Source of the DNA: JAGKXC01 sp964554385
GTDB taxonomy: Bacteria; Bacteroidota; Bacteroidia; NS11-12g; UBA955
Direction of reading: 5' to 3'
Assembly: GCA_964554385.1 (NCBI GenBank)
Contig: CAZKOM010000003.1
Span: 9,396-73,395 of the forward strand
Length of the DNA stretch: 64,000 nucleotides
Shown here: positions 26,023-33,945 of the stretch, piece by piece
Layout: each line of letters opens with the position of its first letter
How positions within the stretch are numbered: position 1 is the stretch's first letter
Program-made: the position numbers and the translations under genes
Notes under the pieces: generated by a model
What the model was told of the DNA's origin: nothing
Seen by the model: only the letters and a program-made list of their open reading frames with translations
Database searches by the model: none

Positions 26023-26969
26023 CGCATAACGAGATAAACGCCGGTAAGTGAGAGTAGGAGACCCACTATCATGTTCCAACGTATGGGTTCTTGATCAAAT
26101 AAGCCCCAAGCAACGGCAACAACGGGTATAACGAAGGTGTTAGTGGAGGCTACCAAAGCGGTTGTGTGTTCAATTAAATAATTAAACAACATCATGGAAA
26201 TGGCACTACCGATGACACCTAAAATCGACATAAAACCGAGGGCTTTCCAGGCTTGAGTATATTGCAATAGTAGTTGTGGATCGGTTGGTTTGTGGAATGG
26301 GTTTCCATTAGGCCAACAGTGCAGAATATCGGTTTTGTACAATACAAAAGCATATGCGATTCCCATAAAAAAGAAAGGGAAAGCGGTTTTTGCCATAGGA
26401 GGAATATGGGCTAATCGTGTTTTGATTAAATTAATGTTGTACCCATACAATAATGAGCCGCCCAAACCCATAAATGCTCCGGCAAGGTTAATGGACATAT
26501 CTTTATTTCCGAGAAAGGTAGGCCCTAGTAAGAAAATAGCTCCTATGATTCCAGATGCAACTCCAAGGATGCCGTTTTTATTGATAACACTTTTAAATAT
26601 TAGGGCACCTACAATTAGGGTAAATACCGGGGTAAAGGCATTGAGAATACCGGATAAACCGGAGGGAATTAATGTGCCGGCGGTAGAAAACAAAAAAGCG
26701 GGAATGGCATTGCCTACAAAGCCCGTAATAACAAGAAAAAAATAGTCTTTGGTTGAAATGAGCTTTTGTTGATTTTGGTTAACGGATTTACTTCCAAACG
26801 CATAACGATAAACCCAAGGACTAAGAAAAATACCGGCTAGAAAGAGTCGTAGTCCGGCTACTTGTATCGGAGTAAACACCTCTAAGCCTCGTTTCATCAA
26901 GATAAAAGAGCTGCCCCAAATGGAGCCAAGAAGGATAATTAAAAACAGGGGTAGCCAGCTGAATTTCAC
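26013..26969 (-). CDS. EamA / DMT-superfamily permease
   Basis: This 318-residue inner-membrane protein has about ten hydrophobic helices arranged as two EamA repeats: the first opens with LIILLGSIWGSSFILMKRG, the second with GAFMGLGGSLLYGYN. Members export or import amino acids, nucleosides or other metabolites; the substrate is not predictable here. The start is GTG 26969, 5 nt after a -7 element. It lies upstream of the ALDH7-type gene on the same strand with a 39-nt gap, so a link to lysine-type metabolites is possible but speculative. Confidence 0.88.
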   Translation of the reverse strand: MKFSWLPLFLIILLGSIWGSSFILMKRGLEVFTPIQVAGLRLFLAGIFLSPWVYRYAFGSKSVNQNQQKLISTKDYFFLVITGFVGNAIPAFLFSTAGTLIPSGLSGILNAFTPVFTLIVGALIFKSVINKNGILGVASGIIGAIFLLGPTFLGNKDMSINLAGAFMGLGGSLLYGYNINLIKTRLAHIPPMAKTAFPFFFMGIAYAFVLYKTDILHCWPNGNPFHKPTDPQLLLQYTQAWKALGFMSILGVIGSAISMMLFNYLIEHTTALVASTNTFVIPVVAVAWGLFDQEPIRWNMIVGLLLSLTGVYLVMRKD

Positions 26970-26974
26970 GATTG

Positions 26975-26982
26975 CAAAGGTA
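26975..26982 (-). promoter_or_regulatory. Bacteroidota -7 element TACCTTTG
   Basis: Exact TAnnTTTG match on the minus strand, 5 nt before the GTG start of the EamA permease. It supports that non-ATG start. Confidence 0.45.
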
Positions 26983-27048
26983 GGTTACGCTTAGGGTTTT
27001 TATTCAGGTGTTTGGTTTAGGAAATTGAATTGTGGAAATTTGTAGAAT

Positions 27049-29067
27049 ATGCAAATGATTTCATCATCAGAAAAGTTATGTTGGCGGTTGATTCGATTGA
27101 CTTGCTTTTCGTTGGTGTTATTCCATGGATTGATTTCGGGTTTCGGTGATTTACAAGCTCAAGGATTGGGAGAGATAATAGCGGAGGAACCGATAGGTTG
27201 CGAGGAATCAATATGTAAGCAACGATTGATTTTTTCGGCAAAACGAGGGGTTCAGGGTCGCTCCAATTCTGGAGTTAAACATGGGTATCTAATTGATTAT
27301 AATCGATTGCAGCTTTGGGTAAACCCTCGCGTTGGATCCACGTTGCGCGGGATTACGAAATTTGGGGTAACGGTACTGGGTGACCGGGATTCATTGGGGT
27401 TTGATTTGGTTTCTGGTATGCAGGTAGATTCTGCTTGGGATAAATCGGGCAGATTATCCGTTTTACGATTTGGTAATGGCGGTTATGTTACCAAACCTGG
27501 GGGTTGGACGGGTGGAAGTAGGGATTCATTTTGGGTTGCCTACAGCGGAAATCCGGTAAATGGTGGTGGATTTGGATATTATGTATTAGATAATCATAAA
27601 ACGGGTCCGGTGATTCATACATTGAGTCAGCCGTATGGTGCCCAATTTTGGTGGGCTTGCAAGCAATCTTTGCATGACAAGATCGATTCTTTGGATGTTG
27701 AAGTAGTAACGGATACGGGGTTGCGAGTAGCGAGCAACGGAATGTTGGTAGTAGAAGAGGCTGTAGACGCGGGTAAAAGTATTCGTTATGTATGGAAGCA
27801 TCGGTATTCAATTCCTACCTATTTGGTGGCGGTTGCAGTTACCAACTATGCTCGTTTTTCGGATACAGTAACATTTATTGATGGCAGACGAATGCCAGTG
27901 GAGAATTATTGCTTTCCTCAATTTTTGAGTACTTGGCAGCGGGATGCCAAAGGCATTCTGCCGCAATTGAGGATGATGGATAGTTTATTTATTCCCTATC
28001 CATTTGATAAGGAAAAGTATGGCCATGCTCAGTTTACTTGGGGCGGGGGAATGGAACATCAGACGATGAGTTTTATGGTGGATTTGGGTTGGGATTTGAT
28101 GGCGCACGAGTTGGCCCATCAGTGGTTTGGGGATTATGTAACTTGTTCTAACTGGGGGGACTTGTGGTTAAATGAGGGGTTTGCAACGTATATAAATGCA
28201 TTAGCGCATGAGTTTTTGCGTGGTGATAAGAGCTTTACGGATCGATTAAAGGGGATGCGAGATGATGTTACTTCACGCGATTGGGGTAGTGTTTATGCCA
28301 GGGATACATTGAATGTTGGGGTGTTATTTAGTGGTCGATTAACTTATAATAAAGGAGCTTGGGTGTTGCATATGTTGCGGGACAAGGTTGGGGATTCCGT
28401 GTTTTTTGGGGCTTTACGGAAATATTTAATTGGAAGAGGCCGGGGCGATGGCTTTGCAGATCAAGATGATTTCCGAGGATATATGGAACGTGAGTTTGGC
28501 CATGGATTGGATACATTTTTTAATGAATGGATTAACGGGGCTGGTTTTCCGTATTTGAAGATTGATTGGAAACAACGTAAAGGCAAGGTGATGGTTAGGA
28601 TTTCACAGCGTGCTTCAGATCCCAGTGTTCCCTACTTTCACATGCGGGTACCTATGTTATTCTGGGGAGAAGGAAAAACATTGGAGCGAGTGTTTTACTT
28701 GAACGATTCGGTTCAGGAGTTTGAATTTATTCCTGGTTTTGCAATGGCAGGTGCGGAATTTGATCCTAGGACACGGGTGTTGGCCAAGGCTCAAGTAGGT
28801 GGAATGAATTTAGATGCCTTACAGGAGGATGTATTTGCTATTATGCCCAATCCGGCCATTGGAAATCCTGTGGTTGTGGGAAGAAATAGAGGTAAGTTTG
28901 ATGTAGAATTATTGGATGTTACCGGTAAGATTCTGTGGAAAGGCGAGGATGTTTCTGGTGGGGAATCTTATTTTTCAGTTCCTACCTTGGGCTTATCACC
29001 TGGTACCTATTTTATTAGGATAAACGATCAAAATTTCGTATATTCTCTTCGCTTTCTTAAACAGTAA
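27049..29067 (+). CDS. Secreted M1-family metallopeptidase with T9SS sorting domain
   Basis: This 672-residue protein has a signal peptide, an N-terminal M1 beta-sandwich, and the gluzincin catalytic domain with HELAH (H353, E354, H357) and the third zinc ligand E376 in WLNEGFA (HExxH-18-E). The exopeptidase GxMEN motif appears as the variant GGGMEHQTM. The last ~75 residues (NPAIGNPVVVGRNRG to YSLRFLKQ) form a type A T9SS C-terminal domain, so the enzyme is probably secreted and anchored or released at the surface. It likely trims peptides for uptake. The MEN-to-MEH change removes the usual asparagine. Confidence 0.9.
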   Translation: MQMISSSEKLCWRLIRLTCFSLVLFHGLISGFGDLQAQGLGEIIAEEPIGCEESICKQRLIFSAKRGVQGRSNSGVKHGYLIDYNRLQLWVNPRVGSTLRGITKFGVTVLGDRDSLGFDLVSGMQVDSAWDKSGRLSVLRFGNGGYVTKPGGWTGGSRDSFWVAYSGNPVNGGGFGYYVLDNHKTGPVIHTLSQPYGAQFWWACKQSLHDKIDSLDVEVVTDTGLRVASNGMLVVEEAVDAGKSIRYVWKHRYSIPTYLVAVAVTNYARFSDTVTFIDGRRMPVENYCFPQFLSTWQRDAKGILPQLRMMDSLFIPYPFDKEKYGHAQFTWGGGMEHQTMSFMVDLGWDLMAHELAHQWFGDYVTCSNWGDLWLNEGFATYINALAHEFLRGDKSFTDRLKGMRDDVTSRDWGSVYARDTLNVGVLFSGRLTYNKGAWVLHMLRDKVGDSVFFGALRKYLIGRGRGDGFADQDDFRGYMEREFGHGLDTFFNEWINGAGFPYLKIDWKQRKGKVMVRISQRASDPSVPYFHMRVPMLFWGEGKTLERVFYLNDSVQEFEFIPGFAMAGAEFDPRTRVLAKAQVGGMNLDALQEDVFAIMPNPAIGNPVVVGRNRGKFDVELLDVTGKILWKGEDVSGGESYFSVPTLGLSPGTYFIRINDQNFVYSLRFLKQ

Positions 29068-29085
29068 GATTTGTGAAGTAGAAGA

Positions 29086-29118
29086 TTGAACTAAACGTAT
29101 TAATAATTTGTATATTTG
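29086..29118 (+). promoter_or_regulatory. Bacteroidota-type promoter of the MbnP/MbnH-like operon
   Basis: A -33 TTG (29086-29088), a 22-nt spacer and an exact -7 TATATTTG (29111-29118). The ATG is 19 nt further on. The spacing is one base beyond the usual range. Confidence 0.5.
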
Positions 29119-29137
29119 ATAGTTAATTTAAAAAATC

Positions 29138-29944
29138 ATGAGTAATCGTTGGATAAAGAGTTTTTTTGGTGGACTAATGGCCCTAGGTTTTTCTATATTT
29201 ATAAGTGCTTGCGAACCGGATCAACCGCCTCAGCCGCCAGCAAAAAAGGAAACTAAATTAACGTTAGACTTTCGAATGAAGTGGGAAGGGAAAGAGGCAT
29301 TTATTCAAATTGGAGAGTACACAAACAAGTTTGGTGAGGTATTGCAAGTAGTTAATTTGAGTCAGATGATTAGCGACCTAGCATTAGAACGTGAGGATGG
29401 AACCTGGTTGGTATTGGGTGATGGGTTTCAGCATTTTAACATTTGGGGAGGAAGAACCAAGTTTGATTATGCCATTCCCGCTGGAAAGTATAAAGGGTTA
29501 AAGTTAAAAATGGGTTTGGATTACGATATTAATCATGGAGACCCAGCGGCTTGGCCTACCACGCATCCATTGAGCACAAATGTTACTAGTTTGCATTGGG
29601 GTTGGGCTGGTGGATATATATTCCAAGCCTTGGATGGACGATGGAAGAAAACTGGTGATGTTGATTTTACTAAGACATTTAGCTTTCATACTGCAACAGA
29701 TAATTTCGTTCGAAATTTCTCCATGGCATATCCTACATCTGGTTCTGAAGTTTATTTTGAATTAAAAGAAGGTCAACAGTTGGTACTACCTTTGGAATAT
29801 CATTTGGATCAGGTTTTGGGAAATCGCGAAATGGCCGCAGGCAGTGTTTCGCATAGTTCCGGGACCAACGAAGTAAAGTTAATGCAATCGTTGTTGGATG
29901 ATATGACTAACAACAAGGCATTCCGTTTAGGTATAGTAGAATAA
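29138..29944 (+). CDS. MbnP-like copper-binding lipoprotein
   Basis: This 268-residue lipoprotein (FISAC, cysteine 25) has the MbnP/metallo-mystery-pair fold signature: an early LTLDFRMKWEGK strand, the AIPAGKYKGLKLKMGLD segment, and the hallmark SLHWGWAGGYIFQ at residues 151-163. In characterised relatives (MbnP, CorA/MopE) a tryptophan is oxidised to kynurenine and joins histidines in a copper site; here W154 or W156 next to H153 is the candidate. It is followed after 10 nt by a diheme peroxidase-like gene, the known partner type. No methanobactin genes are present. Copper binding and the modification are inferences. Confidence 0.85.
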   Translation: MSNRWIKSFFGGLMALGFSIFISACEPDQPPQPPAKKETKLTLDFRMKWEGKEAFIQIGEYTNKFGEVLQVVNLSQMISDLALEREDGTWLVLGDGFQHFNIWGGRTKFDYAIPAGKYKGLKLKMGLDYDINHGDPAAWPTTHPLSTNVTSLHWGWAGGYIFQALDGRWKKTGDVDFTKTFSFHTATDNFVRNFSMAYPTSGSEVYFELKEGQQLVLPLEYHLDQVLGNREMAAGSVSHSSGTNEVKLMQSLLDDMTNNKAFRLGIVE

Positions 29945-29954
29945 GTTATTGATT

Positions 29955-31094
29955 ATGAAAGCATCGGTATTAGATTTAAGAAGGCTAGGTGGTTTGGTCT
30001 CACTGCTAATATTGTTGTTTTCTGTTAGTAGTTGCGAAGACAAACCTGTTGATCCCAGTAAGCCGGTTTTTAAAACCACGTCCGTAGATCCGGCGAGTAT
30101 TTTTGATAAGCGACTAGGACCAATTCCTATATTACCTGCAGATAATCCATTTACAGAGGAAGGGATTTCATTAGGTAGAATGTTGTTTTATGATCCTATC
30201 TTAAGTATAGATAGTACCATTAGTTGTGGAAGTTGTCATAAACAGGAATATGCTTTTGCCGATGGTCCAGTGGCATTGAGTAGGGGTGTATTTGGATTGG
30301 TTACCCACCGGAATACGCCTCCAATCTTTAATTTGGCATACAATAAAAAGTTTTTTTGGGATGCGAGGCAGAATACGTTGAGGGAGTTGGTATTTGAACC
30401 GATTCAGGCGCACAATGAAATGGCAATGACTTTGCCAATGTTAGACAGGCGGTTACGCCGGTCTCCTATGTACAAGGATGCATTCTTGAAGGCGTTTAAT
30501 GCGGAGCCTAACGTGTTTGATATGAGTTTGGCCATGGAACAATTTTTATTGAGCATTGTAAGTTATCGCTCTCGCTTTAACGAGTTTTTCCCTGGTAAGT
30601 TTTCTAAATTAACTCCGGAAGAAGGTCAGGGTGCATTGTTGTTCAATGCGCTGGTAGACTTTGATTTAGATGGGAATGTAACGGGAGCAGATTGTTTCCA
30701 CTGTCATGGTGATAATAAAGCCCAAATTCAAGATCCTACGTTTGGTGGAATAGCCAATAACGGTTTGGATTTGGTATTTACCGATAAAGGATATGGTGGA
30801 ATCACTGGAAGGGCTCAGGATATGGGTACCTTTAAAACTCCGTCATTATTGAATATCCAGGTAACAGGTCCGTATATGCACGATGGTCGATTTAAGACGT
30901 TGGATGAAGTAATTGATCACTACAGTGAAGGTGTGAAATTTAGTTCACCTAATTTAAATCCGATGATGTCGCACGAAGGCAAACACTTGAATTTAAAGCC
31001 AGCTCAGAAAGCAGCGTTAAAGGCATTTATGTTAAGTATGACAGATACGGCGTTCTTGAACGATCCTAGGTATTCGAATCCCTTTAAGAAGTAG
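29955..31094 (+). CDS. MbnH-like diheme cytochrome c peroxidase-family lipoprotein
   Basis: This protein has 379 residues from ATG 29955; an in-frame TTG six bases upstream is less likely. It has a lipoprotein signal (LFSVSSC, cysteine 27) and two CxxCH heme sites: CGSCH at about 91-95 and CFHCH at about 247-251. It also carries the RNTPPIFNLAYNKKFFWDAR and FKTPSLLNIQVTGPYMHDG segments of the bacterial cytochrome c peroxidase/MauG superfamily. Pairing with an MbnP-like gene identifies it as the MbnH type, which uses a bis-Fe(IV)-type state to oxidise a tryptophan of its partner to kynurenine. Ordinary peroxide detoxification is the alternative. Confidence 0.85.
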   Translation: MKASVLDLRRLGGLVSLLILLFSVSSCEDKPVDPSKPVFKTTSVDPASIFDKRLGPIPILPADNPFTEEGISLGRMLFYDPILSIDSTISCGSCHKQEYAFADGPVALSRGVFGLVTHRNTPPIFNLAYNKKFFWDARQNTLRELVFEPIQAHNEMAMTLPMLDRRLRRSPMYKDAFLKAFNAEPNVFDMSLAMEQFLLSIVSYRSRFNEFFPGKFSKLTPEEGQGALLFNALVDFDLDGNVTGADCFHCHGDNKAQIQDPTFGGIANNGLDLVFTDKGYGGITGRAQDMGTFKTPSLLNIQVTGPYMHDGRFKTLDEVIDHYSEGVKFSSPNLNPMMSHEGKHLNLKPAQKAALKAFMLSMTDTAFLNDPRYSNPFKK

Positions 31095-31153
31095 GGAAAG
31101 CGGTAACATTTTGAAGAATAAGTAAATCAGCATCTTTGCAGAAGTAAGGTAAG

Positions 31154-31174
31154 CCGTGAAATTTTATTTTACGG
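31154..31174. repeat. Hairpin downstream of the MbnH-like gene
   Basis: CCGTGAAA (31154-31161) and TTTTACGG (31167-31174) can pair with one G-T pair around a 5-nt loop. There is no T-run, so it may be an mRNA 3'-end stabiliser rather than a terminator. Confidence 0.35.
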
Positions 31175-31192
31175 TAGTGAGGGTTACAAACC

Positions 31193-31260
31193 GAAATACT
31201 GAATGAAGTGAAACAGTGAATGAAGCGAAATAGTGGTTGAAGCGAAATACTGGACGATGT
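31193..31260. repeat. Four-copy degenerate 17-bp tandem repeat
   Basis: Four head-to-tail units of exactly 17 bp start with GAAATACTG-like sequence and end in GAAGY-like sequence (31193-31209, 31210-31226, 31227-31243, 31244-31260). Copies 1-3 differ at 2-4 positions; copy 4 is more diverged. The array lies between the convergent MbnH-like gene and metH, ending 1 bp before the metH stop codon. Confidence 0.75.
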
Positions 31261-31261
31261 A

Positions 31262-33931
31262 TTAATAACCGAGAATAGGGCTGAGCCAGCGTTCTGCGGT
31301 TTGGGTATCTTGCCCTTTTGCCGTTGCATAGGCTTCTACTTGGTCTTTCGCAATTTTACCTAATCCAAAATATTTGCTTTGTGGATGGGCAAAATACCAA
31401 CCGCTCACGCTGGCGGCGGGTAGCATGGCCATGGATTCCGTTAATGAAATACCTGCAGTTTCGGTTGCGTTTAGGATTTGGAAAAGGGTTTCTTTTTCGG
31501 TATGATCTGGACAGGCTGGGTAACCCGGTGCAGGTCGTATCCCTTGATATTTTTCGCGAATTAGATCTTCGTTGCTTATATTTTCTTCGGAAGCATACCC
31601 CCAAAATTCGGTTCGGATTTTTTGGTGTAATTTTTCAGCAAAACTTTCAGCTAATCGGTCGGCAATGGCTTTAGCCATAATGCTTTGGTAATCATCGTGG
31701 TCTGACTCAAATTTAGAAACAATTGCGTCCAAGCCAATTCCTGCAGTAACCGCAAAACCGCCGAGGTAATCAATGGCTTCATCAGCCAAGAAATCTACTA
31801 AACTTAGGTTGGGAATACCTCCTGCCATTTTCCTTTGCTGTCTAAGAAAATGAAAATGTTCTAAGGAATTCACTTGGTTTTGGGCATCTTCCACAGAAGG
31901 ATATAGGATACAAGATTCACCGGATTTACGCGTTGGCAAAATGAACCATGCGCCTTTTGCCTTTAACGAATTATCTGCAGCAATGGTCTTTAGCAATGCT
32001 TGTGCGTCTGTTAACAATTTTTTTGCTTCAACACCTACAATCTCATCGTCCAGAATTGCAGGATATTGACCAGCTAATTCCCAAGTTTGAAAGAAGGGTG
32101 TCCAATCAATCGTATCAATTAACTCACGGATGGATAGTTCAATAGGGAAGATACCAATAGTTTTTGGTGTAACAATAGTTCCATCGTGAACCCAGCGATT
32201 TTCTTGGGCTTCGGTAAAGGATATTAGATCTTTAGCACTCTGTCTTTTTGCATGATTTTCAGCCAACAATTGGTATTCTTCTCGGATTTGTTGTTGGTAT
32301 GTTGCGCTGTTTTCATCGCTCAACAAATTACTAACTACGGGTACGGAACGCGAAGCATCCAGTACGTGAATGGCCGGGAATTGGTATTCGGGGGCAATTT
32401 TAACGGCAGTGTGCATTCGGCTGGTAGTAGCCCCGCCGATTAACAACGGTATTTTCATTCCACGACGTTGCATCTCTTTTGCCACAAATACCATTTCGTC
32501 TAATGAAGGGGTAATTAATCCAGAAAGACCAATTACATCTGCACCCCAGGCATTGGCTTCTTCTAATATTTTATCGGCCGAAACCATTACACCTAAGTCT
32601 TTGATTTCGTAATTGTTACATGCTAAAACTACACCAACAATATTTTTACCGATGTCATGTACGTCACCTTTTACAGTAGCTAATAATACTTTTCCTTGTG
32701 CTTTTGCATTAGGATTGGCTGCTTTTTGCGCTTCTAAATACGGTTGTAAGTAGGCGACAGACTTTTTCATAACTCGGGCACTTTTCACCACCTGAGGTAA
32801 GAACATTTTACCGGCACCAAACAAATCTCCCACGTGATTCATTCCGTCCATTAATGGACCTTCAATTACTTTAAGGGGTTCACCGTATTTGGCTCTGGCT
32901 TCTTCGGTATCGGCATCAATAAACTCTGTAATGCCCTTTATTAGAGAATAACTGAGTCGCTCTTCTACGGAGGTATTTCGCCATGCTTGAGTTTCTTCAA
33001 CTTTTTCTTCTTTTTTACCTTTAACCGTTTCGGCAAATGAAACCAATCTCTCGGTAGCATCTTCTCTGCGATTAAGTAAAACGTCTTCTACACGATCGAG
33101 GAGTTCTTTGGGAATCTCGTCATAGACTTCGATCATTCCCGCATTAACGATACCCATGTCTAAGCCGGCTTGGATAGCATGGTAAAGGAAGGCGGAGTGC
33201 ATGGCTTCACGCACACGATCATTTCCGCGGAACGAGAAAGAAATATTGGAAATTCCGCCGCTGACACGGGCGCCGGGTAGATTGTTTTTAATCCATCGGG
33301 TGGCTTCAATAAAATCTACAGCGTAATTGTTATGTTCATCAATACCGGTGGCAACAGTTAAAATATTTGGATCGAAAATGATGTCGTTGGCTGGAAATCC
33401 GATGCTAATCAATAAGTCGTAAGAACGTTTACATACGTCGATTTTACGTTGATAATTATCGGCTTGACCGGTTTCATCAAAAGCCATTACAACCACTGCA
33501 GCACCGTAACGATGTACTTTTTTTGCCTTTTCAATGAACGCTTGTTCACCGTCTTTTAACGAAATTGAATTTACAATTCCTTTTCCTTGTAAGCATTTCA
33601 GTCCAGCTTCAATTACTTCCCATTTGCTTGAATCGATCATCACCGGAACTCGAGAAATATCAGGTTCTGAAGCAATAAGATTCAAGAAAACGGTCATGGC
33701 TTCTTTGGAATCCAACATTCCTTCGTCCATGTTTATATCGATAACTTGAGCTCCATTTTCCACCTGTTGGCGGGCTACGTCGAGTGCTCCGTTAAAGTCG
33801 CCAGAAAGGATAAGCTTTGCGAATTTTTTACTTCCAGTAACATTGGTACGTTCTCCGATATTTACGAAGTTTACGGAAGGCGTAACCACGAATGGTTCAA
33901 GTCCGCTAAGAAAAAGATAGTTTTGGTTCAC
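31262..33931 (-). CDS. metH: Cobalamin-dependent methionine synthase, C-terminal modules (pterin, B12 and activation domains)
   Basis: 889 residues. The pterin-binding domain starts at the N terminus (VNFVNIGERTNVTGSKKF, about 15-290). The cobalamin cap and B12-binding Rossmann domain follow, with VKGDVHDIGKNIV giving the cobalt-ligand DxHxxG motif. A C-terminal SAM-binding activation domain has GIRPAPGYPACPDH. The homocysteine-binding zinc domain that begins classical MetH is absent, so a separate homocysteine S-methyltransferase gene must supply it; none is in this window. The start is GTG 33931 because a TAG in frame lies just upstream; the E1 gene stops 15 nt before it on the same strand. 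Confidence 0.93.
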   Translation of the reverse strand: MNQNYLFLSGLEPFVVTPSVNFVNIGERTNVTGSKKFAKLILSGDFNGALDVARQQVENGAQVIDINMDEGMLDSKEAMTVFLNLIASEPDISRVPVMIDSSKWEVIEAGLKCLQGKGIVNSISLKDGEQAFIEKAKKVHRYGAAVVVMAFDETGQADNYQRKIDVCKRSYDLLISIGFPANDIIFDPNILTVATGIDEHNNYAVDFIEATRWIKNNLPGARVSGGISNISFSFRGNDRVREAMHSAFLYHAIQAGLDMGIVNAGMIEVYDEIPKELLDRVEDVLLNRREDATERLVSFAETVKGKKEEKVEETQAWRNTSVEERLSYSLIKGITEFIDADTEEARAKYGEPLKVIEGPLMDGMNHVGDLFGAGKMFLPQVVKSARVMKKSVAYLQPYLEAQKAANPNAKAQGKVLLATVKGDVHDIGKNIVGVVLACNNYEIKDLGVMVSADKILEEANAWGADVIGLSGLITPSLDEMVFVAKEMQRRGMKIPLLIGGATTSRMHTAVKIAPEYQFPAIHVLDASRSVPVVSNLLSDENSATYQQQIREEYQLLAENHAKRQSAKDLISFTEAQENRWVHDGTIVTPKTIGIFPIELSIRELIDTIDWTPFFQTWELAGQYPAILDDEIVGVEAKKLLTDAQALLKTIAADNSLKAKGAWFILPTRKSGESCILYPSVEDAQNQVNSLEHFHFLRQQRKMAGGIPNLSLVDFLADEAIDYLGGFAVTAGIGLDAIVSKFESDHDDYQSIMAKAIADRLAESFAEKLHQKIRTEFWGYASEENISNEDLIREKYQGIRPAPGYPACPDHTEKETLFQILNATETAGISLTESMAMLPAASVSGWYFAHPQSKYFGLGKIAKDQVEAYATAKGQDTQTAERWLSPILGY

Positions 33932-33945
33932 CGTAAATTGTTGGA

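Noticed and set aside
26290..26745. 151-codon frame antisense to the EamA permease
   Set aside because: It lies entirely inside a confident gene and its composition mirrors the complement of membrane helices.
29138..31094. A full methanobactin biosynthesis locus
   Set aside because: Only MbnP/MbnH-like genes are present; no precursor peptide, MbnB/MbnC or transporter genes are nearby.
31193..31260. CRISPR array
   Set aside because: The units are contiguous, with no unique spacers, and no cas genes are present.
32370..32612. Frames antisense to metH
   Set aside because: They overlap the conserved B12-binding region of metH and show no family match.
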